This document shows positions 45,512 to 55,197 of a stretch of DNA of 64,000 bases, one piece after another. The stretch is taken from positions 7,407-71,406 of the forward strand of contig NZ_LGDG01000231.1 of assembly GCF_001279775.1 (NCBI RefSeq), given 5' to 3'. Below the pieces are notes generated by a model. That model saw only the letters and a list, made by a program, of their open reading frames with translations. It made no database searches and was not told the origin of the DNA. The position numbers and the translations under genes were made by a program. Every line of letters starts with the position of its first letter. The first letter of the stretch is position 1. The stretch comes from Streptomyces sp. MMG1533. Lineage in GTDB: Bacteria > Actinomycetota > Actinomycetes > Streptomycetales > Streptomycetaceae.

Positions 45512-45612
45512 GCGCGACACCCTCTAACTGGGGCGGCCGCGCGCACGGCCGGGCGGCGTGTCCGAAATAGTGTGTATTGGGTCCGCGGTGTAGAACGGGA
45601 GATGTGACGGCG

Positions 45613-45678
45613 ATGGCTACGGAAACTCCCCAGCTCCACGCAGCACGTGCCGTCCCCGCCCCGGGCAGTCGGCGGTGA
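45613..45678 (+). CDS. 21-codon leader ORF overlapping the hpnC start
   Basis: ATG 45613 opens MATETPQLHAARAVPAPGSR plus one Arg and stops at TGA 45676-45678, which overlaps the hpnC start codon in the form GTGA. GGGAG lies about 16 bases upstream. The arrangement is typical of translational coupling: ribosomes ending the leader would re-start on hpnC, which has no good ribosome site of its own. The peptide has no recognisable function and the frame might also be fortuitous. Confidence 0.5.
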   Translation: MATETPQLHAARAVPAPGSRR

Positions 45679-46586
45679 CGGGAACCGGCACGACGCGCCC
45701 CGACCGGACGGAGCGCGGCACGCTCGACAAGGCCGCGGCGGAGAACTTCCCCGTGGCCCCCTTCTTCCTGCCCCGCAACTGGCGCGACGACCTCATGGCC
45801 GTCTACGGCTTCGCCCGCCTCGTCGACGACATCGGCGACGGCGACCTCGCCCCCGGTGGCGCCGACGCCCGTCTGCTCGGGGTGTCGCCCGCGGAGTCCG
45901 AGGACCGCCTGGTGATGTTGGACGCCTTCGAGGCCGACTTCCGCCGGGTCTTCGACGCGGCCGGCCCAGGGCCGCGCCATCCGCTGCTGCGCCGCCTCCG
46001 GCCGACCGTTCGCCGCCGCGCGCTGACCCCCGAGCCCTTCCTCGGTCTGATCGGCGCCAATCGCCAGGACCAGCTCGTCACTCGCTACGAGACCTACGAC
46101 GACCTCGTCGCCTACTGCGAACTGTCCGCCAATCCCGTCGGTCGTCTCGTCCTCGCCGTCACCGGCACCTCGACCCCCGAGCGGGTCCGTCTGTCGGACG
46201 CGATCTGCACGGCCCTCCAGATCGTCGAACACCTCCAGGACGTCGCCGAGGACCTCGGCCGCGACCGCATCTACCTGCCCGCCGAGGACATGAAGCGCTT
46301 TCACGTCCAGGAAGCGGATCTCGCCGCGAAAACCGGAGGCGCATCCGTGCGTGCACTGGTTGCATACGAAGCGCAACGCGCCAGCGATCTCCTGAATGAA
46401 GGCGCCCCCCTGGTGGGTAGCGTCCACGGCAGGTTGAGGCTGCTGCTCGCAGGGTTCGTGGCGGGGGGAAGGGCGGCAATCCACGCGATTGCCGCCACCG
46501 AATACGACGTACTTCCCGGCCCGCCCAAGCCCGGCAAGCTCCGGTTGCTGCGTGAGGTGGGCGTGACTCTGCGAGGAGAGGGGTGA
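45675..46586 (+). CDS. hpnC: Squalene-pathway enzyme HpnC (hydroxysqualene synthase)
   Basis: A 303-residue trans-isoprenyl diphosphate synthase-like enzyme that converts presqualene diphosphate to hydroxysqualene in the HpnCDE route. The first Asp-rich motif is FARLVDDIGDGD and the second, QIVEHLQDVAEDLGRDRIYL, has the EHLQDVxED form of HpnC rather than the usual NxxRDxxED. GTG 45675 overlaps the leader ORF stop; the hpnD GTG overlaps its stop. Confidence 0.93.
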   Translation: MTGTGTTRPDRTERGTLDKAAAENFPVAPFFLPRNWRDDLMAVYGFARLVDDIGDGDLAPGGADARLLGVSPAESEDRLVMLDAFEADFRRVFDAAGPGPRHPLLRRLRPTVRRRALTPEPFLGLIGANRQDQLVTRYETYDDLVAYCELSANPVGRLVLAVTGTSTPERVRLSDAICTALQIVEHLQDVAEDLGRDRIYLPAEDMKRFHVQEADLAAKTGGASVRALVAYEAQRASDLLNEGAPLVGSVHGRLRLLLAGFVAGGRAAIHAIAATEYDVLPGPPKPGKLRLLREVGVTLRGEG

Positions 46587-47533
46587 TCCGGACCGTGGAG
46601 TCGGAACAAGACGTGTCCGCACCGGTACTCGCCGCCTACAGCTACTGCGAGGCCGTCACCGGACAGCAGGCCCGCAACTTCGCGTACGGCATCAGACTGC
46701 TGCCGACGCCCAAGCGCCGCGCGATGTCGGCGCTCTACGCCTTCTCCCGGCGCGTCGACGACATCGGCGACGGCGCGCTGGCCGACGACGTCAAGAGCGC
46801 GAGACTCGAGGACACCCGGGCCATGCTGGCCCGGGTGCGCGACGGTTCGGTCGCCGAGGACGACACCGACCCGGTCGCCGTCGCCCTCACCCACGCCGCC
46901 GGGACCTTCCCGATCCCGCTCGGCGGCCTGGACGAACTCATCGACGGCGTGCTGATGGACGTGCGCGGCGAGACCTACGAGACCTGGGACGACCTGAAGG
47001 TGTACTGCCGCTGTGTGGCGGGCGCCATCGGGCGGCTCTCCCTCGGCGTGTTCGGTGCGGAAGCGGGGGCGCGCGGCGCCGAGCGCGCGCCGGAGTACGC
47101 CGACACGCTCGGGCTCGCACTCCAGCTCACCAACATCCTCAGAGACGTCCGTGAGGACGCCGTGGGCGGGCGTACCTATCTGCCCGCCGACGACCTCGCC
47201 AAGTTCGGCTGCTCGGCCGGCTTCAAGGGGGCGAAACCGCCGGAGGGCGCCGACTTCGCGGGCCTCGTGCACTTCGAAGTGCGTCGGGCCCGCGCCCTTT
47301 TCGCCGAGGGCTACCGGCTGCTCCCCATGCTCGACCGGCGCAGCGGCGCCTGTGTCGCCGCCATGGCCGGCATCTACCGCCGCCTCCTCGACCGCATCGA
47401 GCGCGACCCCGAGGCCGTGCTGCGCGGCCGGGTCTCGCTGCCCGGGCGGGAGAAGGCGTATGTCGCGGTGCGCGGTCTGTCCGGTCTGGACGCCCGGCAT
47501 GTGACCCGCAGGACCGTCAGGAGGCGCGCCTGA
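46583..47533 (+). CDS. hpnD: Presqualene diphosphate synthase HpnD
   Basis: A 316-residue squalene/phytoene synthase-family enzyme condensing two farnesyl diphosphates head-to-head. Motifs: ARNFAYGIRLLPTPKRRAMS, the first Asp-rich FSRRVDDIGDGA, YCRCVAGAIGRLSLGVFG and the second LTNILRDVREDAVGGRTYLP. GTG 46583 overlaps the hpnC stop (GTGA), so translation is coupled. A 136-bp gap with a strong hairpin follows. Confidence 0.95.
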   Translation: MIRTVESEQDVSAPVLAAYSYCEAVTGQQARNFAYGIRLLPTPKRRAMSALYAFSRRVDDIGDGALADDVKSARLEDTRAMLARVRDGSVAEDDTDPVAVALTHAAGTFPIPLGGLDELIDGVLMDVRGETYETWDDLKVYCRCVAGAIGRLSLGVFGAEAGARGAERAPEYADTLGLALQLTNILRDVREDAVGGRTYLPADDLAKFGCSAGFKGAKPPEGADFAGLVHFEVRRARALFAEGYRLLPMLDRRSGACVAAMAGIYRRLLDRIERDPEAVLRGRVSLPGREKAYVAVRGLSGLDARHVTRRTVRRRA

Positions 47534-47616
47534 TGGACAATTCGGTCCAAGGTGGTGCCGGTGGCGAAAAGTGGCACGCAACCCTCCGGGTGGGGACAGC
47601 GTCCCTGACTGCAACG

Positions 47617-47650
47617 GCCGGCCGTGCACGGTTCACCGCGCACGGCCGGC
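47617..47650 (+). other. Intercistronic hairpin between hpnD and hpnE
   Basis: GCCGGCCGTGC (47617-47627) and GCACGGCCGGC (47640-47650) are perfect 11-bp arms around a 12-base loop. It ends about 20 bases before the hpnE ATG and could act as an attenuator, an mRNA-processing or a stabilising element inside the operon. Confidence 0.7.
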
Positions 47651-47669
47651 GCTCGGGGGAGGGTGCACG

Positions 47670-49097
47670 ATGACGGACGGTACGTGGTCCGGTGGGTCGC
47701 TCGCGGACACGGCGGGGCGGCCCGGCCGGGACGCCGTGGTGATCGGCGGAGGGCTCGCCGGCATCACCGCCGCGCTCGCGCTCGCCGACGCCGGAGTCCG
47801 GGTGACGTTGCTCGAAGGCCGGCCGCGACTCGGCGGGCTCGCCTTCTCCTTCCAGCGCGACGGACTGACCGTCGACAACGGACAGCACGTGTACCTGCGC
47901 TGCTGCACCGCCTACAGCTGGTTCCTCGACCGCATCGAGGGCGCGGCGCTGGCTCCGCTGCAGGATCGTCTCGACGTGCCCGTACTCGACGTCGACCGGC
48001 CCGAGGGACGGCGGCTCGGCAGGCTGCGGCGCGACGCGCTGCCGGTGCCCCTGCATCTGGGGCGCAGCCTCGCGACGTACCCGCATCTCTCGCTCGCCGA
48101 GCGGGCCAGGGTGGGGCGTGCCGCGCTCGCGCTCAAGGGGCTCGACCTCGCCGATCCGAACCTGGACACGCAGGACTTCGGCAGCTGGTTGACCGCGCAC
48201 GGTCAGTCGGCGCGCGCCGTCGAGGCCCTGTGGGACCTGGTCGGGGTCGCCACTCTCAACGCGGTCGCGGGCGACGCCTCGCTCGGGCTCGCCGCGATGG
48301 TGTTCAAGACCGGTCTGCTGTCCGACCCGGGCGCGGCCGACATCGGATGGGCGCGCGTCCCGCTGGGCGAACTGCATGACCGGCTGGCCCGCAAGGCGCT
48401 CGACTCCGCGGGCGTGCGTACCGAGGTCCGTACACGCGTCACCTCCATCTCTACTGACGAAAACGGGACTTGGAGCGTTCAGGTTCCCGGCGAGACGCTC
48501 CGGGCGGACACGGTCGTCCTCGCCGTACCGCCGCGCGAGGCCCACGACCTGCTGCCCGCGGGAGCGCTCGACGCCCCGGAGCGGGTGCTGGAGATCGGCA
48601 CCGCACCGATCCTCAACGTGCATGTCGTGTACGACCGGAAGGTGCTCTCCCGGCCGTTCTTCGCGGCCCTCGGCACCCCGGTGCAGTGGGTGTTCGACCG
48701 GACCGAGGCTTCCGGGCTGAAGGCCGGTCAGTATCTGGCGCTGTCGCAGTCGGCCGCGCAGGACGAGATCGACGAGCCCGTCGCCGCGCTGCGCGAGCGC
48801 TACCTGCCCGAGCTGGAGCGGCTGCTGCCCCGCGCGCGCGGGGCCGAGGTGAAGGACTTCTTCGTGACCAGGGAACGCACGGCGACGTTCGCTCCCACTC
48901 CCGGCGTCGGACGGCTGCGGCCCGGCGCCCGCACCAAGGCACCCGGCCTTTACCTGGCCGGAGCGTGGACCGCCACCGGGTGGCCCGCGACCATGGAGAG
49001 TGCGGTCCGCAGTGGTGTGAGTGCGGCGGACGCCGCGCTCGACGCCCTGGGCCGGCCCCGCCCCCGTCACCTCTTCGAATTCGAGGAGGCGGCGTGA
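47670..49097 (+). CDS. hpnE: Hydroxysqualene dehydroxylase HpnE
   Basis: A 475-residue FAD amine-oxidase/phytoene-desaturase-like enzyme, final step to squalene. The FAD motif is DAVVIGGGLAGITAALALAD with RLGGLAFSFQRDGLTVDNGQ, and HVYLRCCTAYSWFLDRIE is typical of HpnE. The C-terminal FAD segment is GLYLAGAWTATGWPATMESA. GGGGGAGGG supports ATG 47670. Its stop overlaps an alternative GTG (49094) of the next gene. Confidence 0.94.
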   Translation: MTDGTWSGGSLADTAGRPGRDAVVIGGGLAGITAALALADAGVRVTLLEGRPRLGGLAFSFQRDGLTVDNGQHVYLRCCTAYSWFLDRIEGAALAPLQDRLDVPVLDVDRPEGRRLGRLRRDALPVPLHLGRSLATYPHLSLAERARVGRAALALKGLDLADPNLDTQDFGSWLTAHGQSARAVEALWDLVGVATLNAVAGDASLGLAAMVFKTGLLSDPGAADIGWARVPLGELHDRLARKALDSAGVRTEVRTRVTSISTDENGTWSVQVPGETLRADTVVLAVPPREAHDLLPAGALDAPERVLEIGTAPILNVHVVYDRKVLSRPFFAALGTPVQWVFDRTEASGLKAGQYLALSQSAAQDEIDEPVAALRERYLPELERLLPRARGAEVKDFFVTRERTATFAPTPGVGRLRPGARTKAPGLYLAGAWTATGWPATMESAVRSGVSAADAALDALGRPRPRHLFEFEEAA

Positions 49098-49159
49098 CGC
49101 TCGATCAACAGGGCACGGCAGGCCCCCGCACCTTCGGTACCGCAACAAGAGGAGAGACT

Positions 49160-50227
49160 GTGCCCACTGTGCCCCCGGCCTCGACGGCTGCCGACGCGGT
49201 GGACGTGTCCGCGCTCCTGGAGCGCGGCCGGACCCTTGCCACACCGGTACTGCGGGCGGCCATCGACCGCCTGGCACCTCCCATGGACACTGTCGCCGCC
49301 TACCACTTCGGCTGGATCGACGCCGAGGGCAACCCCGCGGCCGGGGACGGCGGCAAGGCCGTACGCCCCGCCCTCGCGGTGCTCTCCGCGGAGGTCACCG
49401 GAGCCGAGCCCGAGGCCGGCATCCCCGGCGCCGTCGCCGTGGAGCTGGTCCACAACTTCTCGCTGTTGCACGACGACCTGATGGACGGCGACGAACAGCG
49501 CCGTCACCGCGACACCGTGTGGAAGGTGCACGGCCCCGCCCAGGCGATCCTGGTCGGGGACGCCCTGTTCGCCCTGGCCAACGAGGTTCTGCTGGAGCTC
49601 GGCACGGTCGAGGCCGGCCGCGCCACCCGTCGCCTGACCACCGCCACCCGCGCCCTCATCGACGGCCAGGCACAGGACATCTCCTACGAGCACCGGGACC
49701 GCGTCAGCGTCGAGGAGTGCCTGGACATGGAGGGCAACAAGACCGGCGCCCTGCTCGCCTGCGCCAGCTCCATCGGCGCCGTGCTCGGCGGCGCGGACGA
49801 CCGCACCGCCGACACCCTGGAGAAGTACGGCTACCACCTCGGCCTCGCCTTCCAGGCCGTCGACGACCTGCTCGGCATCTGGGGCGACCCAATCTCCACC
49901 GGCAAGCAGACCTGGAGCGACCTGCGCCAGCGCAAGAAGTCCCTGCCGGTCGTGGCCGCGCTCGCGGCGGGCGGTGCCGCCTCCGAGCGGCTCGGCGAGC
50001 TGCTCGCCGCCGACGCCAAGAGCAGCGACTTCGAGAACTTCTCGGAGGAGGAGTTCGCGGCCCGTGCCGCCCTCATCGAGAAGGCGGGCGGCCGCGAGTG
50101 GACCGCCGAGGAAGCACGCCGTCAGCACACCATCGCCATCGAAGCCCTCGACGCCGTCGACATGCCCGACCGGGTGCGGGCGCAGTTCACGGCACTCGCC
50201 GACTTCGTCGTCGTACGAAAGAGATGA
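49160..50227 (+). CDS. Polyprenyl diphosphate synthase
   Basis: A 355-residue trans-prenyltransferase with both Asp-rich motifs: LLHDDLMDGDEQRRH (D105-D106-x2-D109) and FQAVDDLLGIWGD (D235-D236). GKAVRPALAVLSAEV and LDMEGNKTGALLACASSIGA are family landmarks. In this operon the product is presumably farnesyl diphosphate for HpnD, though geranylgeranyl diphosphate is possible. GTG 49160 is preferred because AAGAGGAG lies five bases upstream; an in-frame GTG at 49094 overlaps the hpnE stop but the intervening codons are atypically A-rich. Confidence 0.9.
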   Translation: MPTVPPASTAADAVDVSALLERGRTLATPVLRAAIDRLAPPMDTVAAYHFGWIDAEGNPAAGDGGKAVRPALAVLSAEVTGAEPEAGIPGAVAVELVHNFSLLHDDLMDGDEQRRHRDTVWKVHGPAQAILVGDALFALANEVLLELGTVEAGRATRRLTTATRALIDGQAQDISYEHRDRVSVEECLDMEGNKTGALLACASSIGAVLGGADDRTADTLEKYGYHLGLAFQAVDDLLGIWGDPISTGKQTWSDLRQRKKSLPVVAALAAGGAASERLGELLAADAKSSDFENFSEEEFAARAALIEKAGGREWTAEEARRQHTIAIEALDAVDMPDRVRAQFTALADFVVVRKR

Positions 50228-50260
50228 TCACTATCGGTCGAATAGCCCTCGCGTAGTCGC

Positions 50261-50294
50261 CGGCCGGTGTTGCGAGGAAGACGAGCACCGGCCG
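50261..50294 (+). other. Intercistronic hairpin between prenyl synthase gene and shc
   Basis: CGGCCGGTG (50261-50269) and CACCGGCCG (50286-50294) form a perfect 9-bp stem with a 16-base loop, extendable on both sides. It lies within the 120-bp gap before shc, the second such hairpin in this operon. Confidence 0.65.
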
Positions 50295-50347
50295 ACGGCG
50301 GACCCACAGCAGAACGCACCGATTGCACACTGCACGAAGGGGAAGCC

Positions 50348-52339
50348 ATGACAGCGACGACCGACGGAAGCACCGGGGCCCTGCCGCCCCGCGCTGCCGC
50401 GGCCAGCGAAACCGACATCAACACCCCCGTGGCGGCCGGGGTGCACGACGCCGCCGTACGCGCCGTGCAACGCGCCACCGACTTCCTGCTGGCGAGGCAG
50501 GACGCCCAAGGCTGGTGGAAGGGCGACCTCGAGACCAACGTCACGATGGACGCCGAGGATCTGCTGCTCCGTCAGTTCCTGGGCATCCGCGACGAGTCCA
50601 CCACCCACGCCGCGGCCCTCTTCATCCGCGGCGAGCAGAGCGAGGACGGCACCTGGGCCTCCTTCTACGGCGGACCCGGCGAACTCTCCACCACCATCGA
50701 GGCGTACGTCGCGCTCCGCCTGGCCGGCGACGCGCCGGACGCGCCGCACATGGCGAAGGCGTCCGCCTGGATCCGTGCGCGGGGCGGCATCGCCGCCTCC
50801 CGGGTCTTCACGAGGATCTGGCTGGCCCTGTTCGGCTGGTGGAAGTGGGAGGACCTGCCCGAACTCCCGCCGGAGCTCATCTACTTCCCCTCGTGGATGC
50901 CCCTGAACATCTACGACTTCGGGTGCTGGGCCCGACAGACCATCGTCCCGCTGACGATCGTCTCCGCGAAGCGGCCGGTCAGGCCGGCGCCCTTCCCGCT
51001 CGACGAACTGCACACCGACCCGGCGCACCCGAACCCGCTCAAGCCGCTTGCGCCGATGGCGAGTTGGGACGGCGTCTTCCAGCGCCTCGACAAGGCCCTG
51101 CACGCGCTGCGCAAGGTCGCCCCGCGCAGACTGCGCAGAGCCGCGATGAACAGCGGCGCCCGCTGGATCATCGAGCGGCAGGAGAACGACGGCTGCTGGG
51201 GCGGCATCCAGCCGCCGGCCGTGTACTCGGTCATCGCCCTGCACCTGCTCGGCTACGACCTCGAACACCCCGTGATGCGTGCGGGCCTGGAGTCGCTGGA
51301 CCGTTTCGCCATCTGGCGCGAGGACGGGGCCCGGATGATCGAGGCCTGCCAGTCCCCGGTCTGGGACACCTGTCTGGCGACCATCGCGCTCGCCGACGCA
51401 GGGGTCCCCGCCGACCATCCGCAGCTCGTCAAGGCAGCGGACTGGATGCTCGGCGAGGAGATCGTGCGGCCCGGCGACTGGGCGGTCAAGCGGCCCGGGC
51501 TGCCGCCCGGTGGCTGGGCGTTCGAGTTCCACAACGACAACTACCCCGACATCGACGACACCGCCGAAGTCGTCCTCGCGCTGCGCCGCGTCAGGCATCA
51601 CGACCCGGAGCGGGTGGAGAACGCCATCGGTCGCGGGGTGCGCTGGAACCTCGGGATGCAGTCGAAGAACGGCGCGTGGGGCGCCTTCGACGTCGACAAC
51701 ACCAGTCCGTTCCCCAACCGCCTGCCGTTCTGCGACTTCGGCGAGGTCATCGACCCGCCGTCCGCGGACGTCACCGCGCACGTCGTCGAGATGCTCGCCG
51801 TCGAGGGGCTCTCGCACGACCCGCGCACCCGCCGCGGCATCGAGTGGCTGCTCGCCGAACAGGAGGCGGACGGCTCGTGGTTCGGGCGCTGGGGCGTCAA
51901 CTACGTCTACGGCACCGGGTCCGTCGTACCCGCCCTGACCGCCGCCGGAATCCCCGCCTCGCACCCGGCGATCCGCCGCGCGGTCACCTGGCTGGAGTCC
52001 GTGCAGAACGACGACGGCGGCTGGGGCGAGGACCTGCGCTCGTACCGGGACGCCAAGAAGTGGAGCGGGCGGGGCACCTCGACCGCCTCGCAGACGGCGT
52101 GGGCGCTGATGGCCCTGCTGGCCGCGGGGGAGAAGGAGTCCAAGGCGGTCGAGCGCGGCATCGAGTGGCTCGCGAGCACCCAGCACGAGGACGGCTCCTG
52201 GGACGAGCCCCACTTCACCGGGACCGGCTTCCCCTGGGACTTCTCCATCAACTACCACCTCTACCGGCAGGTGTTCCCGCTCACCGCACTCGGCCGGTAC
52301 GTCCACGGAGAGCCGTTCTCCGGGGTCAAGGAGGGCTGA
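50348..52339 (+). CDS. shc: Squalene-hopene cyclase
   Basis: A 663-residue monotopic membrane cyclase that folds squalene into hopene. The catalytic DxDD is D401-I-D-D404 in YPDIDDTAEVV. Several QW motifs (QxxxGxW) are seen: RQDAQGWW, RGEQSEDGTWASFYGG, RQENDGCWGG, MQSKNGAWGA, EQEADGSWFGRWGVNYVYGT, VQNDDGGWGE and TQHEDGSWDE. Length and order match bacterial SHC. ATG 50348; the stop overlaps the next start (TGATG). Confidence 0.97.
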   Translation: MTATTDGSTGALPPRAAAASETDINTPVAAGVHDAAVRAVQRATDFLLARQDAQGWWKGDLETNVTMDAEDLLLRQFLGIRDESTTHAAALFIRGEQSEDGTWASFYGGPGELSTTIEAYVALRLAGDAPDAPHMAKASAWIRARGGIAASRVFTRIWLALFGWWKWEDLPELPPELIYFPSWMPLNIYDFGCWARQTIVPLTIVSAKRPVRPAPFPLDELHTDPAHPNPLKPLAPMASWDGVFQRLDKALHALRKVAPRRLRRAAMNSGARWIIERQENDGCWGGIQPPAVYSVIALHLLGYDLEHPVMRAGLESLDRFAIWREDGARMIEACQSPVWDTCLATIALADAGVPADHPQLVKAADWMLGEEIVRPGDWAVKRPGLPPGGWAFEFHNDNYPDIDDTAEVVLALRRVRHHDPERVENAIGRGVRWNLGMQSKNGAWGAFDVDNTSPFPNRLPFCDFGEVIDPPSADVTAHVVEMLAVEGLSHDPRTRRGIEWLLAEQEADGSWFGRWGVNYVYGTGSVVPALTAAGIPASHPAIRRAVTWLESVQNDDGGWGEDLRSYRDAKKWSGRGTSTASQTAWALMALLAAGEKESKAVERGIEWLASTQHEDGSWDEPHFTGTGFPWDFSINYHLYRQVFPLTALGRYVHGEPFSGVKEG

Positions 52340-52980
52340 TGAGCACGCAGCCCGCCCCGGCCCCGCTGCTGATCGCCTGCGCGCTCGGCAGCGAGCACCT
52401 CGCGCTGCGCAGCGGCGACCGCGGCGGCGCCGACGGGCAGGTCACCGTCCTGCGCACGGGCATGGGGCCGACGGCGGCCGAGCGCTCCGTCACCCGGGTG
52501 CTGGCCGGCCCGGCGCTCGGCGAGGCCGCGGTACTGGCCACGGGATTCTGCGCGGGGCTCGCCCCCGGCATGCACCCCGGCGACCTGGTCGTCGCCGAGG
52601 AGACCCGGGACCCGCGCGGCACCGTCCCGTGCGTCGGGACCGAGCTGCTCGTCAAGGAGCTCGTACGGGCGCTGCCCGGGCGCACCGTTCACACCGGGCC
52701 CCTCACCGGCTCCGATCACGTCGTACGTGGTCACGAACGGTCGGACCTGTTCGCGACCGGCGCGATCGCGGTCGACATGGAGTCCGCGGCCACGCTCCTG
52801 AGCGCCGTGCGCGCGGGCGAGCGCCCTGTTGCGGCCGTCCGGGTGGTCGTGGACGCTCCAGAACATGAACTCGTCCGGATCGGCACGGTGCGCGGTGGAA
52901 TATCAGCCTTCCGCGTCCTTCGTTCCATCCTTCCTGCTTTCTACGAATGGCACCGTTCCTTGCTGCTCCCCAGGAGGTGA
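52339..52980 (+). CDS. HpnG-like nucleoside phosphorylase
   Basis: A 213-residue PNP/UDP-phosphorylase-fold protein: LLIACALGSEHLALRSGD, TVLRTGMGPTAAERSV, VLATGFCAGLAPGMHPGDLV, GPLTGSDHVV and AIAVDMESAATLLSAVRAGE with the conserved VDMES. In hopanoid operons this gene (hpnG) releases adenine from adenosylhopane to give ribosylhopane. It is adjacent to hpnH, as expected. ATG 52339 overlaps the shc stop. Confidence 0.88.
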   Translation: MSTQPAPAPLLIACALGSEHLALRSGDRGGADGQVTVLRTGMGPTAAERSVTRVLAGPALGEAAVLATGFCAGLAPGMHPGDLVVAEETRDPRGTVPCVGTELLVKELVRALPGRTVHTGPLTGSDHVVRGHERSDLFATGAIAVDMESAATLLSAVRAGERPVAAVRVVVDAPEHELVRIGTVRGGISAFRVLRSILPAFYEWHRSLLLPRR

Positions 52981-52985
52981 GCCAG

Positions 52986-54008
52986 ATGGCCATGCCGCTG
53001 CGTCAGACCATCAAGGTCGCTACATACTTGGCCGAACAGAAGCTTCGCAAGCGGGACAAGTTCCCGCTGATCGTGGAGCTGGAACCCCTCTTCGCGTGCA
53101 ATCTCGCGTGCGAGGGCTGCGGCAAGATCCAGCACCCCGCCGGGGTGCTCAAGCAGCGCATGCCGGTGGCCCAGGCCGTCGGGGCGGTCCTTGAGTCCGG
53201 TGCGCCGATGGTGTCCATCGCCGGCGGTGAGCCGCTGATGCACCCTCAGATCGACGAGATCGTGCGGCAGTTGGTGGCGAAGAGGAAGTACGTCTTCCTC
53301 TGCACCAACGCCATGCTGCTGCGCAAGAAGATGGACAAGTTCAAGCCCTCTCCCTACTTCGCCTTCGCCGTGCACATCGACGGGCTGCGGGAGCGGCACG
53401 ACGAGTCGGTGGCGAAGGAGGGTGTGTTCGACGAGGCCGTGGAGGCGATCAAGGAGGCCAAGAAGCGTGGCTTCCGGGTCACCACCAATTCGACCTTCTT
53501 CAACACCGACACCCCGCAGACCATCATCGAGGTGCTCAACTTCCTCAATGACGACCTGCAGGTCGACGAGATGATGATCTCGCCCGCCTACGCCTACGAG
53601 AAGGCACCCGATCAGGAGCACTTCCTGGGCGTGGAGCAGACCCGCGAGCTGTTCAAGAAGGCCTTCGCGGGCGGCAACCGGCGCAAGTGGCGGCTCAACC
53701 ACTCCCCGCTCTTCCTGGACTTCCTGGAGGGCAAGGTCGACTTCCCGTGCACGGCCTGGGCGATCCCGAACTACTCGCTCTTCGGCTGGCAGCGCCCCTG
53801 CTACCTGATGAGCGACGGCTACGTCCCGACGTACCGCGAACTCATCGAGGACACCGACTGGGACAAGTACGGCCGCGGCAAGGACCCGCGCTGCGCCAAC
53901 TGCATGGCGCACTGCGGCTACGAGCCCACCGCCGTCCTCGCCACCATGGGTTCCCTGAAGGAGTCGCTGCGCGCCATGCGCGAGACGGTCTCCGGAAACC
54001 GGGAGTGA
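52986..54008 (+). CDS. hpnH: Adenosylhopane synthase, radical SAM HpnH
   Basis: A 340-residue radical SAM enzyme that links an adenosyl radical to hopene, starting the extended hopanoid side chain. The [4Fe-4S] cysteines are C38-x3-C42-x2-C45 in [27 protein letters not shown] is the SAM-binding GGEP region, and [18 protein letters not shown] and [14 protein letters not shown] are family segments. Extra cysteines near the C-terminus ([12 protein letters not shown]) may hold another site. AGGAGGT seven bases before ATG 52986 is a strong ribosome site. Confidence 0.96.
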   Translation: MAMPLRQTIKVATYLAEQKLRKRDKFPLIVELEPLFACNLACEGCGKIQHPAGVLKQRMPVAQAVGAVLESGAPMVSIAGGEPLMHPQIDEIVRQLVAKRKYVFLCTNAMLLRKKMDKFKPSPYFAFAVHIDGLRERHDESVAKEGVFDEAVEAIKEAKKRGFRVTTNSTFFNTDTPQTIIEVLNFLNDDLQVDEMMISPAYAYEKAPDQEHFLGVEQTRELFKKAFAGGNRRKWRLNHSPLFLDFLEGKVDFPCTAWAIPNYSLFGWQRPCYLMSDGYVPTYRELIEDTDWDKYGRGKDPRCANCMAHCGYEPTAVLATMGSLKESLRAMRETVSGNRE

Positions 54009-54012
54009 CGTC

Positions 54013-55170
54013 ATGACCGCCGTCTCCCTGGGCGTCCCCGAGGTACCGGTCCGTCCCATCGCCGAGCGGCGCGTGTCGCGGCAGATCCAGGTCGGTCCGG
54101 TGGCGGTCGGGGGCGGGGCCCCGGTGTCGGTGCAGTCGATGACGACGACCCGCACCTGCGACATCGGCGCCACCCTGCAGCAGATCGCCGAGCTCACCGC
54201 GTCCGGCTGCCAGATCGTCCGCGTGGCCTGCCCCACGCAGGACGACGCGGACGCCCTCGCCACCATCGCCCGCAAGTCGCAGATCCCGGTGATCGCGGAC
54301 ATCCACTTCCAGCCGAAGTACGTGTTCGCCGCGATCGAGGCCGGCTGTGCGGCCGTACGCGTCAATCCCGGCAACATCAAGCAGTTCGACGACAAGGTGA
54401 AGGAGATCGCGCGGGCCGCGAAGGATCACGGCACGCCGATCCGGATCGGGGTCAACGCCGGGTCGCTGGACCGGCGGCTGCTGCAGAAGTACGGCAAGGC
54501 CACGCCCGAGGCGCTGGTGGAGTCGGCCCTGTGGGAGGCCTCGCTCTTCGAGGAGCACGGCTTCAGGGACATCAAGATCTCGGTGAAGCACAACGACCCG
54601 GTGGTGATGGTCAACGCCTACACACTGCTGGCCGAGCAGTGCGACTACCCGCTGCACCTGGGCGTCACCGAGGCCGGTCCCGCCTTCCAGGGCACGATCA
54701 AGTCGGCGGTGGCCTTCGGGGCCCTCCTCAGCAGGGGCATCGGCGACACCATCCGGGTGTCGCTGTCGGCCCCGCCCGCCGAGGAGGTCAAGGTCGGCAT
54801 CCAGATCCTTCAGTCGCTGAACCTCAGGCAGCGTCGGCTGGAGATCGTGTCGTGTCCCTCCTGCGGGCGGGCCCAGGTCGACGTCTACCGGCTGGCCGAC
54901 GAGGTCACGGCGGGCCTGGAGGGCATGGAGGTCCCGCTGCGGGTCGCCGTCATGGGGTGCGTGGTGAACGGCCCGGGAGAGGCGCGCGAGGCCGATCTGG
55001 GCGTCGCCTCCGGGAACGGCAAGGGGCAGATCTTCGTGAAGGGCGAGGTCATCAAGACCGTCCCCGAGTCGAAGATCGTGGAGACCCTGATCGAAGAGGC
55101 GATGAAGATCGCCGAACAGATGGAGCAGGACGGCGTCGCGTCGGGGGAGCCGGCCGTCACCGTGAGTTGA
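54013..55170 (+). CDS. ispG: 4-hydroxy-3-methylbut-2-enyl diphosphate synthase (IspG)
   Basis: Penultimate MEP-pathway enzyme, an iron-sulfur reductase making HMBPP. The 385 residues contain [20 protein letters not shown], the [20 protein letters not shown] barrel segment, and the cluster ligands C281 and C284 (SCPSCGR) and C316 with E323 (GCVVNGPGE). It is placed in the hopanoid operon five bases after hpnH. Streptomyces usually also has a housekeeping ispG elsewhere, so this may be a dedicated copy; that cannot be seen here. Confidence 0.97.
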   Translation: MTAVSLGVPEVPVRPIAERRVSRQIQVGPVAVGGGAPVSVQSMTTTRTCDIGATLQQIAELTASGCQIVRVACPTQDDADALATIARKSQIPVIADIHFQPKYVFAAIEAGCAAVRVNPGNIKQFDDKVKEIARAAKDHGTPIRIGVNAGSLDRRLLQKYGKATPEALVESALWEASLFEEHGFRDIKISVKHNDPVVMVNAYTLLAEQCDYPLHLGVTEAGPAFQGTIKSAVAFGALLSRGIGDTIRVSLSAPPAEEVKVGIQILQSLNLRQRRLEIVSCPSCGRAQVDVYRLADEVTAGLEGMEVPLRVAVMGCVVNGPGEAREADLGVASGNGKGQIFVKGEVIKTVPESKIVETLIEEAMKIAEQMEQDGVASGEPAVTVS

Positions 55171-55197
55171 ACAGCACGGACCGATAGGGGGCCCGAC

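Noticed and set aside
49094..50227. Longer start (GTG 49094) for the prenyl synthase
   Set aside because: The added 22 codons include several A-rich codons rare in this genome, and AAGAGGAG stands at ideal distance before GTG 49160. The longer form is not excluded.
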